Part shown: piece by piece, positions 10,820 to 23,380 of the stretch
How the letters are laid out: each line of letters begins with the position of its first letter
How positions within the stretch are numbered: the stretch's first letter is position 1
Translations under genes and position numbers: made by a program
Notes under the pieces: generated by a model
What the model saw: only the letters and a program-made list of their open reading frames with translations
Told to the model about the DNA's origin: nothing
Database searches by the model: none
From: Apiotrichum sp. Y4204
Taxonomy: Eukaryota; Basidiomycota; Tremellomycetes; Trichosporonales; Trichosporonaceae
NCBI GenBank assembly: GCA_025531455.1
Contig: JAMYHL010000025.1
Coordinates: 62,001 to 126,000, forward strand
Direction: 5' to 3'
DNA: 64,000 nucleotides

Positions 10820-13496
10820 ATGAGCACAAACGGAAGCAGCAGCGGGAAGCGCGTCCTCCCGACCATCCTGGCCTCGCGCTCCGTGTTCGGCATTGTGCCG
10901 TGCACATCGCGGCGCAATGTGTCGTGGAACTCGGATGGACAGTGTCTCCTGGTGTCCAAGCAGGGTGTGACGATCGCGGTGAGTGAGGACGATAGCAAGT
11001 GTGATAATCCGCCGCGTCGCTCCCATCGTCATTCTCAGCACTGACTGAAGACACCATATCTCATGACGACGCTTCCGAAGCCGGAACTGATGCTCGACAC
11101 GTCGATGCAAGGCGGCAAGGCGGACGACGACGAGGAGGAAGATGAGCGCGAGGCAGAGGGCGAGAAGACCGGGCGCCGGCTTGCGCGCCCGCGACGCGGC
11201 GAAATCGACTGGTGGATGACTGCCGTGGGGCTCGACAAGGGCAAGGGCCGCGAGGACGAGTACGGCTGGGTGGATGTTGGAGGTGGGTTGCAAGCAGAGT
11301 GTCCGGGGCTTTCTGACGGCAGACGAGTTCAACGGCATCGTGACCGACCGCGACAAGGAGCGTGCCGTGCGCGCCGCGACGTGGTCGCCCTCGGGGCTGA
11401 GTGAATTGGGATGTCCGTTTATTGCGGTCATGACGAATACGGAGCAGGTCAGCATATTCGCGCCCGGAGACGACCTGTACACTAAGTCATTCGTCGAGGT
11501 GAGCTATCCATTCTGAACCGGCGAAGCTCACGCCAGCTCGCGGACATCACACGGGCGTCGCTCGACCTTCTTGACGAAGAAGACATTTCCGATTCACTGA
11601 CTGTGCGCGGCCTGCTGCGCGTCCGCGCAACGGCGATGGAGTGGTCCCCGCCCGTTCCGCTCCCGAGCATGATTGGCATTGATGGCAGTCTCCTGGCGAT
11701 CGCGAACCGGGCAGGTGGGATTGACTTCTGGGCGTACTCGGACGGGGAGTTTTTGCGCGTCACCGACGAGACGCTCCCGAAACCGTGGGCCGTGGAAGTA
11801 ACCTGGTCCCGTTGGACAGTGGTGGACGGCGAGACTTGTGAGGATGAGAAAGGCGACGGTTCTGACGACAGGTACGGCCCGGCTCGCCATTGCAACTACT
11901 GACGGCGGCGTGTGGATCCTCCACGTCACCCGCCTTGGCAACCCTGGCAACGGGAGCTGGAAGATCGGGCTTGGGGAGCTTGAGCCCGTCGCGCCCGCCG
12001 ACAATCGCGCCATCACCCTGCTCCAGTGGCTTGACGTGGGTTTTCTCTTTATACTGCATCTGACCCACCAGGACGACTTTCTTGTCTGGGCCAAGGCCGG
12101 CTCAATACATCTCAAACACACATCTTGGACCCAGTCCAAGGTCGTGCGTCTCGAGCGCGTCGGGAACTGGGCAGGCTGCAACGCGCTGAGCGCGTGTGTC
12201 GGTGAGCTGCTACTTCCTGGGCCAGGCTAAGCTGACACACAGGGCTTCAACTCAGTGGCACCACACTGACTGTGGTACTCTCAACCCTTACGTACCATGT
12301 CATCCACAATGCCACTACCGAGCCAGTACTCGCGCCCCCGATCGACTCGCTGCGTGCGACACTCGCAGCGCGCGATGTGCTTATCGACTGTGCGCGCCGG
12401 CGGCGGCGCGGGTTTTACACCGCGGACGACCGCGAGTACACCGCTCATACCGCGGGGTGGGCAGCGATGGAGCCATCGGGGGACATTGTGTCGTGGATGG
12501 CTGAGTGGGTAGCGTTGTTGTTTAGTGCTGACCCACCAGGCCGATAACGTTCCACAACCTTGACAGCGCAACGGAGGTGAGCCGTATCTCGGACTTTGTC
12601 CTTGCGGACCTCAAGACACGGCCGGGACACGGAGATGAGATCATCACAGCGCTGAATGCGACACTCGACAACCCGCCAAACTGTGAGTCATTACTTGCGT
12701 CCTCGACTCATTTCCAGTATTGCATCACTCTCCGCTTGGCATCATGATACCGCATCTTCTGCGCCTGATTATGTGCGAGGAGCCGATGGGCGCGCCGCTT
12801 CTGGAAGTTGTCTCCCAGTCGCGCGCTGAGCCAGCTGCCGACTTCCTCCCCGCCTCGACAAGTCTCCTCACACTACAACAGTCGCTTTGGGGTATCGGCG
12901 CGCCCGACGCGCTCCGCCTGCGTCTCACGCTCGCCCAGTGGGGTCAGGTGGGTTATCTATCTTGCTACTCTGACACCAGCGCGCATATCCAAACCTGGCT
13001 GTCGAGTTTGGCGCTGCGATCGATACCATCCAGACACCACTTCAGGTTGCGCTGGCGGTCCGTGCATTGCGCTGGGCAGCAAGCGTCGTCCGCGATTCTA
13101 TAGGACCGCTGGACGCCCAATATCTTGGCTACCTCTTCGCCGTCTGCGACGCGCCATCAGAGGCCGAGCGTCTCCGCGCGCTCGCAGCCGATGCGAGTGG
13201 CGCCACGTGCCCAGCCTGTGGGGGCACGGTGCACATTGGCGGTGGGCGATCTGCCTTTTGCGAGCGGGGACACGAATGGGGTGAGCTACCTAGTCTCAAT
13301 CGGCAAGCTAACAACAGAACGATGCTCGGTTACCCATCTCCTCATCACGACACCAGAGTACCGCCTCTGCACGGTGTGTCCCGCGGTATCGCTCCTCCCC
13401 GACCGGGTAAGCGACGCGAATGTTCTGGTACGCCTCGCGCTACAGGCCGCCGTGCCGTGCCCGACGTGTGGCGGGCGCTGGTCTCGGGCTGTTTGA
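10820..13496 (+). CDS. TFIIIC subunit, TFIIIC90/Sfc9-like with C-terminal zinc finger
   Basis: Eleven exons: 10820-10978, 11051-11282, 11323-11498, 11537-11837, 11872-12035, 12072-12201, 12243-12504, 12540-12682, 12718-12947, 12980-13280, 13318-13496; 758 aa. The N-terminal half resembles the WD-like TFIIIC delta domain (SWNSDGQCLLV at the start, then AATWSPSG and ATAMEW). The C-terminus carries the zinc-finger domain of this family: CPAC, CERGHEW, RCSVT, CTVC and CPTC. TFIIIC binds internal A and B boxes of tRNA genes and recruits TFIIIB for RNA polymerase III. Six of the ten introns are 34-40 nt; splicing is required because each frame closes between exons. An acidic stretch (DDDEEEDERE) in exon 2 is probably a disordered loop. 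The assignment rests mainly on the zinc finger. Confidence 0.8.
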
Positions 13497-15296
13497 GTGG
13501 CCGGCGGAGATGGTTTAGTGTTATTGTGGATGTTGGGAATGTAAGACTTGTGCAGATACTGTACATATCGTAGGTGCTCGTCGATGCTGGCAGCCTCGGT
13601 AGCCGCCAGTCGGCAGCCGGAATGATAATCAGGAGAAGTGAGAGGATAACAATGGAGGCGGCGAAATGTGCACTCCACCCAGCGCCACAGCCACTGCCAG
13701 GAGTAATTGACGGCCGGCGCTGTGGGTCTCGCGGCCGTTTACCTGGCGCATCCCACTCCCCCGCCACCGGCACATCCCCTTTCTCAACTTTCTCTTTCTC
13801 AACTTTCTACACTCGTCGTGGCAAACTTACCCAGACACACGCGGCTGCAAAGCTTCAAAGGCCGCCGTTCTCACATTCGTCGCTCGTTGCCGGACAATCC
13901 CGCGTGGCGGCACGTTTGTTCGGAATGCGTGGTGGCGCAGGCGACGGAGGTGGAAGAATGAGGCCGGTCCGGATTCCGGTCCGAGCGCCGAAGGCACGGG
14001 TGTACAAAGTTTCTGGGACTGTGGCGCGTGCGCTCCGAGGTTCTAGATTTTGAGCTTGCTCAAGTGTGTAGTCTGTCACCGAATTTCTTCCAGTCCGAGT
14101 CAGTCCTACGATCAGCGACGAGTTGCGCCGAATGTACGCTCCTAGGATACCAAATCCCACGCGCCACGGCATCTGTTAACGTAACTGGTATCTGTGATGC
14201 GCATGCTCGATCTGTGATCTGTGATCGGCGTCGGGTCGGGGAGCTCGGGGCGTGCGCCGCGGTCCGAGCGAGGTCCGAGAGGATGCCGGCGGCAACGGAC
14301 TAGAGCGTACGGGCCGAGCTTTTCCTCACACGTGCAAGGCTTTGAAGGGATGCAGGGAATGCAGCGGATAGCATGCAGACAGGCATGACAGGCAAGAGGT
14401 CACTGGCGACTCGTGCATGCACTCGTCGCTGGCCCCTCGCTACGGCCTACGGAGCTGGGATGAGTCAGATTCGGGGCACGATTTGGCAGATCGGGTCGAG
14501 CCGTAGTCTCTCATCTGGTATTCTGGTGTGGCATCCCGGCGCGTCCCGGGTTTGGTATTGCTTCCGGGGCGTCCCGAGGGCATATGCAGTGTAGGATTGC
14601 ATGCATCGTACTCGATGCATTGCGAGACATGGTATAGAGGATGCATTGCGGTGCGATGTATGATGAGGAGAGGCACATTGATGGTGCTGGAATGGATGTG
14701 GATCGTGAGGTCTGTATGTCCATTGTCTGATCTTGATATTTTTGTTATTGTCTTCTGAAAAACTGGGTTGGGTGGTGACTACCGCAAGAAATATGAATGG
14801 GTGGCATGGGTGGCGAGCACAGTCAGAATAGCTGGCGGTCGTGGCGAACTCTTACCCACTTGAAAAAAATTAATTAGGTGAATCCTAATGTGCTCATACG
14901 TCATACCCCGCCATGCCGTAATTCACCAGTCACCGCCGCTGATGCTCCTCTGAACTCATGGCTTTACTATTATTGCAATGCAATGTATCCTTAACAGATA
15001 GTAATCAAAGTCTTCGGAATTTGGACTGTTTACTACAGGTGTGCGAGTTGCTCCGTAGGAGCGTAGGAGCGTGTATCTGTAGATCACCGATGGATGACAG
15101 AGTGGACGCCCATGACGCTGGCCAAGCCGCGATAACCAGATGACCGATTCACACAGAGGTCCAGAGAGAATATTCTCTTGCCTGTGGCTGTCACGATATA
15201 AAGGCAGCAGTCCCATCCATCCTCATCCACACCCAACACGCTTAGCCAAACAGCACAACAGCACTAGCATCCCCTATCCTACACCACCTACGCGAC
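13497..15296. other. Intergenic, 1.8 kb, no gene seen
   Basis: No convincing coding region on either strand. Short local duplications occur, such as CTTTCTCAACTTTCT near 13790 and a repeated GATCTGT near 14212. The last few hundred bases are the alternative oxidase promoter. Confidence 0.5.
15197..15203 (+). promoter_or_regulatory. TATA box of alternative oxidase gene
   Basis: TATAAAG lies 94 bases upstream of the AOX start codon, a usual distance for a fungal TATA element given a short leader. Confidence 0.55.
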
Positions 15297-16939
15297 ATGT
15301 CGCTCATCACCCCACCCCTCGGCATGGGCATGCGCCTGTCGGGCAGCGCCGCGCTCTGTGCGCGCGCCCGCCTCGCCCCGCGCATCACCTCCCCCCTTTA
15401 CGCCACCTACCTCGCGCGCGGCCTGCACTCGTCGCTGCCGGCCCGCGCTGTGCCGCCGCCCAACGAGCCCCCGAGGTCGGGCTCGAAGCCGCACGCACAC
15501 GAGAGCGCGTCCACCGCACTCCTCCCCGACATTGCGCAGCGCGAGGGCGCCGCCGTCGTTGGCGGCACTGACGGGCGGCACTACAACAGTGAGTAAACAG
15601 TTGATGCTATCTCAGATGGCAGCCGTCATATCATGCTTCTTGCTGACACTCGTAGTAAAGAGCCCCGAAGACAAGCTGGCCGTCCAGCACAGCGGACAGT
15701 GGACAATGATGAACCCCATCTACACTGAATCCGACCTCGACTCGGTCCAGGTCGTCGGGAGGGAGCCCGTCACAGTCGGCGACAAGGCCGCGCACGGCGT
15801 CGTCAAACTGCTTCGGTGAGTGTCTGTTGGAAGCAATGGCAGTCGAGCCCGATGCGGATACGAATGCTGCGGATTCGTGGGTGCCACCACCTGTGGCCGG
15901 CGGACACGCGGCCTGGGTGGCATGAATGGATATGGCCATACCGCCGTCATCGGAGGATCGGCCACGACCTCTCCTGGTGATATAATGACCATTCCACATC
16001 CAAGTTCCCACTGCTCCATTTCTACCGGATGACATTCCTTGCCTGTCTCTATTCCGTTGCTAATCTAACCGCAGCCGCTCGTTCGACTTTGTGTCCGGCT
16101 ACGTCGCGAAGCCAATCCCCGAGGACGTCCTCAAGCAGGACCCGATCCCGATCGCCGAGCTGCGCGCCAAGGGCGATATTCTGAGCGACCGCGAGTGGCT
16201 CAGGCGCATCATCCTTCTCGAGTCTATTGCAGGCGTTCCTGGTATGGTCGCCGGTACGCTGCGCCACCTCCGCAGTCTCCGTCTCCTCCGCCGCGACGGC
16301 GGTTGGATCCACACCCTCCTCGAGGAAGCCGAGAACGAGCGTATGCACCTTCTGTGAGTGACTGAACCTGGCTACCTGGCGGATATAAGCTAACAATTCA
16401 GGACGTTCATGGCCGTCTCGCAGCCGACGTGGTTCACTCGCGCCCTCGTCATGGGCGGCCAGGCCGTCTTCTACTGCGCCTTCTTCGGCACCTACCTCAT
16501 CGCGCCGAAGGTTGCGCACCGCTTCGTCGGTGCCCTTGAGGAGGAGGCCGTGCGGACGTACACGCACTGCATCAAGGACGTGCAGGCCGGTCTTGTCCCC
16601 GAGTGGAACGACAAGCCTGCACCGCAGATTGCCATCGACTACTGGCGCCTTCCCGAGGACGCGTCGCTGCTGGACGTGATCCGCGCTGTGCGCGCGGACG
16701 AGGCGACGCACCGCTTCGTCAACCACTCGCTCGCCAACCTCGACCAGGAGCGCGACTTTAACCCCTTCGCACTCGCCGAGGCGCCCGCCGAGGTCCGCGG
16801 CTCGATCCCCGAATTTACCCGCGAGCAAAGCGCAGAGTTTGCCCGCGAGCAGCAGTCCCACATGCTCATCCCGCCGCACAAGCAGGCCGAGGTGGAGCAG
16901 AAGGTGACCGAGGAGGCCAAGGACGCGAAGAAGGTGTAA
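15297..16939 (+). CDS. AOX1: Mitochondrial alternative oxidase
   Basis: Four exons: 15297-15588, 15656-15815, 16075-16353, 16402-16939; 422 aa. Transfers electrons from ubiquinol to oxygen in the inner mitochondrial membrane without pumping protons. The N-terminus is Arg/Ala/Ser-rich and acid-poor, as for a mitochondrial presequence. Di-iron ligands are readable: Glu200 in [10 protein letters not shown], Glu239 and His242 in NERMHLL, Glu near 292 in LEEEAV, and Glu344/His347 in ADEATH. Two hydrophobic helices (GVPGMVAG and [20 protein letters not shown]) anchor the monotopic enzyme. The tail after the core is charged. The second intron, 259 nt, is much longer than most in this window. Regulation cannot be read beyond the TATA box. 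Confidence 0.97.
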
Positions 16940-19322
16940 AACGCGTGAACGAGCGCGGCATTCAACTGAGAACCACGGGAATCCCGACCCGCAAGAGATG
17001 GACACTAAAAGCAAACCCATAGGGCGGACGCACGGCATAGAAGCCATAACCTACTGCAGATGAGCCACAATGGCCACCACATACATACTCCTCCTGTACA
17101 TACCCGCCGTGTACGACCACCCTGTTACTGAGATGTATGTATTGAATTGCGAGAGCCAGGGTTGTGACCAGTGGAGGCCCGTCAGCGACGACCTGCGAGC
17201 TTAGGAATGCGGCGCGTGAGAATCACTGCGCGCTGCGGATCGCTGATCGCAATGATCTGCGCGAAGCACAGTGGTAGGGTCAAGAAGGTAATAAGCGTCA
17301 GAGATGAGATCAGCAGATCCGCAGACAATCAGGACAATCAGGACAATCAGGAGGATTGATAGATCAGCGCGCAGCTCACGCAGCATTGGAAGATGACAAC
17401 ACTCGATCTGCAATAACTGGCAATCAGTGCGCAGAAGATGTGTTTTGATCTCACAGTATCGCTGTGTTCTGTATCTGCCATCTCTGTTATCTGTGCTCTG
17501 CGATATTCGGGGGAGATGAAGTGGATGCCCTGTGGATACTTGCCATGCGGGATGGGGTGAACCAAAAGGTATAGAGTAGAGCGATCCAGACTATGTACCA
17601 AGTGGATCCGAGATCTCCGAGCTTGCCTCCTGCGGCCTCGAGCGTGAGGGGATTAGGAACGAAGGGGACGAAGGGACAGTGCGCTGTTCAAATCACTGCC
17701 AGGTCAATGAGGTAACGATCCGGAGGAGCGACGACTGAAGAGGACAAGATTACAGGCAAGCTACTAGCAGGCATGCATTCGATAGGTACTACAGTATACT
17801 GTTTGACGCTGGAGTTGACGAGCGCGGCGAGCAAACGTTAAGAGTTAAACGCGACACAGCGCAGCCATAGGGAGATTAGCTTCAGGCTCGCTGAGATCGG
17901 GGGCTCCCCCGACTCTTAGAGTCAGGAGCCAGCAGGAGCAGTCTGCCCCTGGCCACCCGGGTTGAGAAACGCACATGGTACACGGAACAGTCCCGCAGCT
18001 CGCAGTCCCACCAGCGGCAGTCTTCCCGGTCCGTTTGTTCCTTGCCCCAGGTCGACACTTGAACTCTGGCGCTCTGCGGACTCATTATGTATGTCTCCGA
18101 GCCCAGTTACAGTTACACTTGCTAAACCCAATTCAGGCTCTACGGCAGCAGCTTACCCCTTCGACTTCGGATGCCCAAGGGTGGGCGTTTGGGCGTCTGG
18201 GCGTCAGGTTGCGCAGCGGTTGCGTGTCATGGAAGGAGTACCAGTGCGATGCATGCCATTACGACGTACGACGGGTCGCGCTTTGTGCTGGTCCTCATCC
18301 TCGGAGACATAATGAGATATTGCCTGAAGCATCAACGCCGGGAAACGAATATCGCATTGAGCTGTCTCCCAATCTGTACGGGGTAGGCATTGAGCTATTG
18401 AGTGCTCTCGCGGAGGGTCGCGCAAGATTCTGCCACGTTTTCCGCGCGGCAGACGTTCCTCGTTGGCCTCGTTATCGTTGTTAAGGATTGCGCTGTGTCT
18501 GTCCCTCTGGCCGCTGGTCATTAGCCCGTGGCCTGTTTGGCTCTACGCATCTACGCATTTTACGTATTGTGGATCTGGTTGCCGTGTCTCCTCGCAGAGC
18601 TAAACTTCTGTTTCCGAGAGTGTGTACTGGCGCGACAACCGCGGCAGCTTCCCAGGCGGTGTATCACATCGCGCTTGTCGGACGCCAACACCATCCGCAG
18701 CGCGCAGCATCCGGGCCGAGGGGGCCAAGCCGAACATTCAGGGGTAGGTGGGAGTGAAGGCGCAGCAGCAAAATGGTTTCATGCCTGGACAAGGGACGAG
18801 ATTGGGTTTAGGGGAGACAAAGAGCTGACAGATCGAGTAAATCTGGACAACTCCAGCATGCAGAAGGAACTGCTGCGGACTGCATGCGAGCCAGCCATGC
18901 AGGCTATGCAGGTGGAATGGGAAACACACAACTGTGTGACTCGAGGGCGGGGAGAGGAGGAGACCGAGCGGCGTCGGCATCTTTGGCCCGGTGGACCTTT
19001 TTTTTCTCCACGTCCACTTGGCTCTCATCTCACCTCTTCGCGATCACAACAGTCGTTTCCACCGATAACGTGTCGTCGTTCATCACTTCATCTCACCACA
19101 CACACAGGTCAACTTGTGTGTCTCGTTTGTGTTCTATTTCTGCTTTTTCCTCTACACCAGGGTTTCCATTCATTCGACCCGGCATCTACGCGCCCTAGAT
19201 TTTCATCTCTTCTGATCGCATCGGGATCTCTTAATACGCTCTCTCGGCCACTCGCCACCATCTCAGCCGGCTAGACCACCGCATCCCTTGTATCACCCCC
19301 CGACTCGTCGTCACCCGCCGCC
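16940..19322. other. Intergenic, 2.4 kb, no gene seen
   Basis: No supported gene on either strand. A short tandem triplication of GGACAATCA occurs near 17330-17350. The last roughly 300 bases are CT-rich and are probably the promoter and leader of the GT32 gene. Confidence 0.5.
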
Positions 19323-21109
19323 ATGCTCGGGTACTACCGACAGCGGCCACGGTTCACACTCATCATGGTGTGTGTGCCCATCGTGGTCCTCACCCTAGTT
19401 TTCCTCCACATCCACCGCGACACCGCGATGCGCTTTGTCGGCAAGGCGCCGCCGATGTCGGTGGATGACGGGGACATTTATGGAATGCTCCCGGCAAAGG
19501 ACGACAAGGACACGGAGATTGTGGCTGCCGATGCCGTGCCCGCAACGCGCATCGAGCACAAGATCGAGTCGTACCTCTCCAAGACGTGGGACGCCTTCAA
19601 CGACTGGGACCATGAGTTCAAGTACGGCCTCAAGGTCGGCAACTACACGATGGACAAGTACATGAACGAGCTGCATGCCGTGTACAGCGACTTCCTCACC
19701 GGCGGCGATAACAGCTATCCGTGGCTCGAGGCCGTGTACTCGCGCGCCTCGTTCCGCCCCACAAGCAAACCGTACCCGCCCGCCCCGGACCAGCTCATCA
19801 CGACCGACAAGAACATCTACGACCTCCCCGACATGTTCAACGGGTGGAAGGAGAAGATGCCGCAGACAAAACTCAACGCCTTTGACGACCGCGCACTGGA
19901 AAAGTGGGTCGAATACCACTTTGGCGGGACAGAGCTGCACGCCATCTGGCGTCGTCTTCCCCGTATCGTCCTCAAGAGCGACCTCTTCCGGTACCTCGTC
20001 CTCCTCGTCGAGGGTGGCATTTATGCCGATTCCGACAGTGAGTTTTACAGTCTCAAACGCTTGGTCGCAGTCGCAAACTCAGCTTCGACGAAGTCAGCGG
20101 TGTGGTACTGTCGCGACACCGTTTGGACAGCACCCAATCAGGACACACCTCGTATCGTCTGACGCTGGTGGTTGCTTCGCTCTGGACTGCGCTCCAGACC
20201 AGGTGGTTGGTTACAGCCCGAGATCTGGCACCACGGCGGACCTCGCCTGCTACCTGCGTGTTACGCGCTTCAGCTGTTTCTTCTGTCACAGCTGCGCCAA
20301 CCCACATTTTTACCAGTCACTGACACCAGCCTCACCAATTATCCCGGCGGACAAGTGGGGCAGGCCTTACGACGTGGGCACGCCCGAGAAGCTGCAGGAT
20401 CTCACCTCTGTCCTGGGCCTGATGAACTCGCCCGACGGGCAGCCTGTCGACGGTGACGAGACCGGCGAGCCGGGCCTCGTCGTTGGAATCGAGTTTGACG
20501 CAATCATGTACGGCTGGAACTGGCACGACATTGGTGTTTCTCGCGCTGTGCAAATCACACAATGGGTCATGCAAGCACGCCCAGGCCACCCGATCTTGCT
20601 AGACGTTGTTGGCCGCGTCCTCCGCCAGACGCTCCAGATCGAACAGGACGAGGCAGCTGCAAAGGCAAAGGGCGAGGAGTACATTGAGCCGTGGGCGCTT
20701 GAGTGGACTGGCCCCGGTGTCTGGACGGACTGTGTCTACAGATATCTCCTCGTCCGGTATGGCATCACGCCCGAAGCTCTGATTTCCATGAAGCGCCCTA
20801 CCCGTTACGGCGACGTACTGTGAGTAGTCCAACGCGACGATGACGATAGCTCCCCTGGCGCTTTACTGACACTGGCGCAGTTTCCTCCCATCAAAGACCT
20901 TTGCCGCAGCCTGGCCGAACGAGCAGGGCGTCCCGGAGAAGGACTTTGACGCCGTTATCCACGGCTTCAAGGGCCGGTGGCGCCCGGACGACCCGACCGT
21001 CCAGGAGATCAACCGGCTGAAGCAGGAGGAGGAGGAGCGTAAGAAGAAGGAAGAGGAGGCCAAGAAGAAGGAGGAAGAGGCCAAGGCCGCCGAGGGCAAG
21101 CAGGAGTAG
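19323..21109 (+). CDS. Och1-like GT32 glycosyltransferase (type II membrane protein)
   Basis: Three exons: 19323-20037, 20330-20819, 20881-21109; 477 aa. Residues about 11-30 form one uncleaved membrane anchor after a short basic tail (YYRQRPR), the layout of Golgi type II glycosyltransferases. The GT32 DxD metal and nucleotide-sugar site is Asp236-Ser-Asp238 in GGIYADSD, directly before intron 1, with the preceding LKSDLFRYLVL helix typical of the Och1/Gly_transf_sug family. Family members add alpha-mannose or another hexose to glycoproteins or glycolipids; donor and acceptor are not predictable here. The C-terminus is an unusual Lys/Glu coiled-coil-like tail (KKKEEEAKKKEEEAK). Intron 1 (292 nt) is long for this window. 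Confidence 0.87.
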
Positions 21110-22320
21110 CGGAGGAGCGGAAGACTGGAGGAGCGGAGAGCAAAACACCGCAGGCGGCGATAGACGACAAGAGAAGTAACGAACACGTGGGGGGTGAGAT
21201 ACGAGAAGGCCCGCGATTAGGCGGCCGGACCGTCTTGATACCCCACGGCGCACGCTGTGATTAGACCTAGACGCCGGGCCCGGCTGCAAATCAACCGCAG
21301 TGTGAGGCCCGGCAGCATTGTGTATGGATCTACTGTATCCCTTGCGGCCACTGAGTCTGACGTTTTGTTGCAGCGTCTGTGTTTAAGTCGCACGCTCTGT
21401 ATGCCGCGCAACTGATTCACTAAAGTGGTAGAATGAGGGTGGATGGCACGAGGGCGCTAGCACGGCACGGGCAGCAACGGCGGTCAGCCCCTCGCAAGGC
21501 GCCATGGAGACTCTGTCTCTGGGCGAGATTGGACGGCGCAGAAAGACGAGGCCCATCCAGCCGCTCCGTCGCTCCGTCGAGAACCTGGGCAGACCCAAAC
21601 CGAGAATCTGACTCAAGATGCAACCTCTGAGGCGCAGACCGCTACGGAGACTCTGACGTCTGGCCGGGGGCCAGGCGCCTGCCGCCGTTGGCCGGCGAAC
21701 ACGGACGAATCCGAAGGTTTGCACTTTGACACATTAAAGTTGAAGCAAAAGTGTTCTGGCCATGCGAGTCGCGTTTCCTACGTCGGAGAGATCTACTGCA
21801 TGATCTACTGCTGTTTTCGGGGTACAACCGCGGCGAACGACGAGGATTGATCTGCGCAGTGTAGCAGTCGTGGGGGGCACACATATCCGGGTTGGTGTCA
21901 ACAGGATCCCGTTGCTTTTCAATTATTGCAAGCGGCATAGCTCAGTGGTTTAGCTCATAGATCCAACTTATGCTTAGCGGTTATCTTCGGCCTTTGTGTC
22001 GATGGCGACGGAAGTTCGAATCCCTGGCGGTGATGGAGTATTAATGTTATACTGCCTACACTGCACCTAAGGGGGCCACCCAGGTAAACGCGGCTTGGGC
22101 CCGGCTGTATCCGTAGTTGCTCCTCTGCCCGTGGGAGGCGGAGCTGCGGTAGCACACACCTGTCTCCCCGGCGGTGGGAGGGGACTATTGGCACGTTCCC
22201 TTTTTGTAATTGGTTTGACGTTCATTACAGTCGACATTTGCTAGTGCACTACTGCTTTTCACTTGCCGCTCGCATGAAATTTGAGAAATGCTAATGATGA
22301 CATGGATTGCTCGCGCTATG
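21110..22320. other. Intergenic region with a tRNA-like pol III promoter pattern
   Basis: No protein gene seen. On the plus strand a perfect A-box (TAGCTCAGTGG, 21938-21948) and B-box (GTTCGAATC, 22014-22022) are followed by GC-rich sequence with hairpin potential and a T5 run at 22201-22205. The acceptor and T stems do not pair, so this is not a normal tRNA gene. Confidence 0.4.
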
Positions 22321-23380
22321 CTATGCCCCTCGTTCAGTACTATTCTTTCCTTCCGCCGCCGCTGCCTTGGCTGCTGCAATCTCGGCTTCGGCCTTGGCGA
22401 TCTTCTGGCGCCCTGTTGTTAGCGTGACGAATGGAGTGACGGAGCACTGAGCAGATGTCGTTCAAGCCAGCCACGAAGTCCGAGATCAACAGACGTTCCT
22501 GGCTGGATCCTAGCAGATCATCGACCTAATTACTCAAGACTGCACATCAAACAGCGGGCCTAGGCGTCGACGATCAACACACGATCGGAACGCATAAGTC
22601 TTAGCGCAGCATGTGACCGCCAAGGGGAATGACGATCGCTGTGATCATGTCACTCCCGACTTTCTCCGTCTCGTTCCGCGCAACACCCGAACATTCCTCG
22701 GGTGGTCCTTCTCCACATGCTCCACGGGAACACTCACAGTCTGCCTCCTCGTTGTGCCTAAGGCCGCGGGCACGCTGCTCCTTCCAGCGCTCCTCGTTGA
22801 CGCCCTTGGCCATGTAGTATCCGATACCAGTAGCGACGATGAGGGCCTACAGCGATAAAGAGTGTCGACGAGGGAACCGACCGATGCGAGATGAGTCAGG
22901 GAGGGAGGGACAGAGATGAGAATGAAAGGGAAGAACGCGATCATGATTGCGATCACCGACAATCGCGCCGATCAGGATGGACGCCAGCCATTTGTCAGTT
23001 GGGATTGTAGGAGGGCGAGGCGATGTGGGCGGCGGTGCCGATAACGCCAGGCGGTGAAGAACGCGGGGAGGTCGGGAATGAGATAGTGGTCGGAGTGTGT
23101 ACGTATCGTGAGCAAGGGTATGTCAGCAAAAGGGTACTCGCTCGGGAACAGCCAGTCTGGTGTTCGAGGGATCTTGGACGGAGGACGATAGGCATTGGAA
23201 TCGGGATAGTGGAGCAAGGCGGTGCGGATGGTGACGGCACAGTGATCGCCATGGAAGGCCCACAACGCGATTTGAAGGTCCTTGCCGCCATGCTCCCCCT
23301 TCCTCCATTGCAGGTGTGAGTGTGGAATGCAATGCACGACTCACCGCCCAGCCATATGCAACAGAGCGCGGCGTGTTCAT
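22321..23380 (-). CDS. Small single-pass membrane protein, probably mitochondrial
   Basis: Three exons in coding order: 23380-23345, 22846-22738, 22412-22321; 78 aa. The exon joins are in phase and give a short N-terminus (MNTPRSVAYGWA), one transmembrane helix (ALIVATGIGYYMAKG), then a charged helical tail (NEERWKEQRARG, then an Ala/Glu/Lys stretch). The shape recalls fungal DUF4748-type mini-proteins and small respiratory-chain accessory subunits, but I cannot assign it. The introns of 498 and 325 nt are the longest in proportion to the gene in this window, so extra exons cannot be excluded. No function is claimed. Confidence 0.55.

Noticed and set aside
13574..14053. 159-codon plus-strand frame in the 1.8-kb spacer
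   Set aside because: Arg/Ser/Gly-rich translation of noncoding GC-rich DNA, without motifs or a plausible neighbouring exon.
16049..17047. 332-codon minus-strand frame
   Set aside because: Antisense to the alternative oxidase exons; composition mirrors the GC-rich coding strand.
21936..22030. Possible tRNA gene (Trp-like anticodon loop ATCCAAC)
   Set aside because: A- and B-boxes are perfect, but the acceptor and T stems do not pair under any alignment I tried. Kept only as a pol III-like observation.
22972..23337. 121-codon minus-strand frame inside the small membrane protein locus
   Set aside because: It lies within the inferred first intron, has no domain features, and cannot join in phase with the conserved downstream exon.
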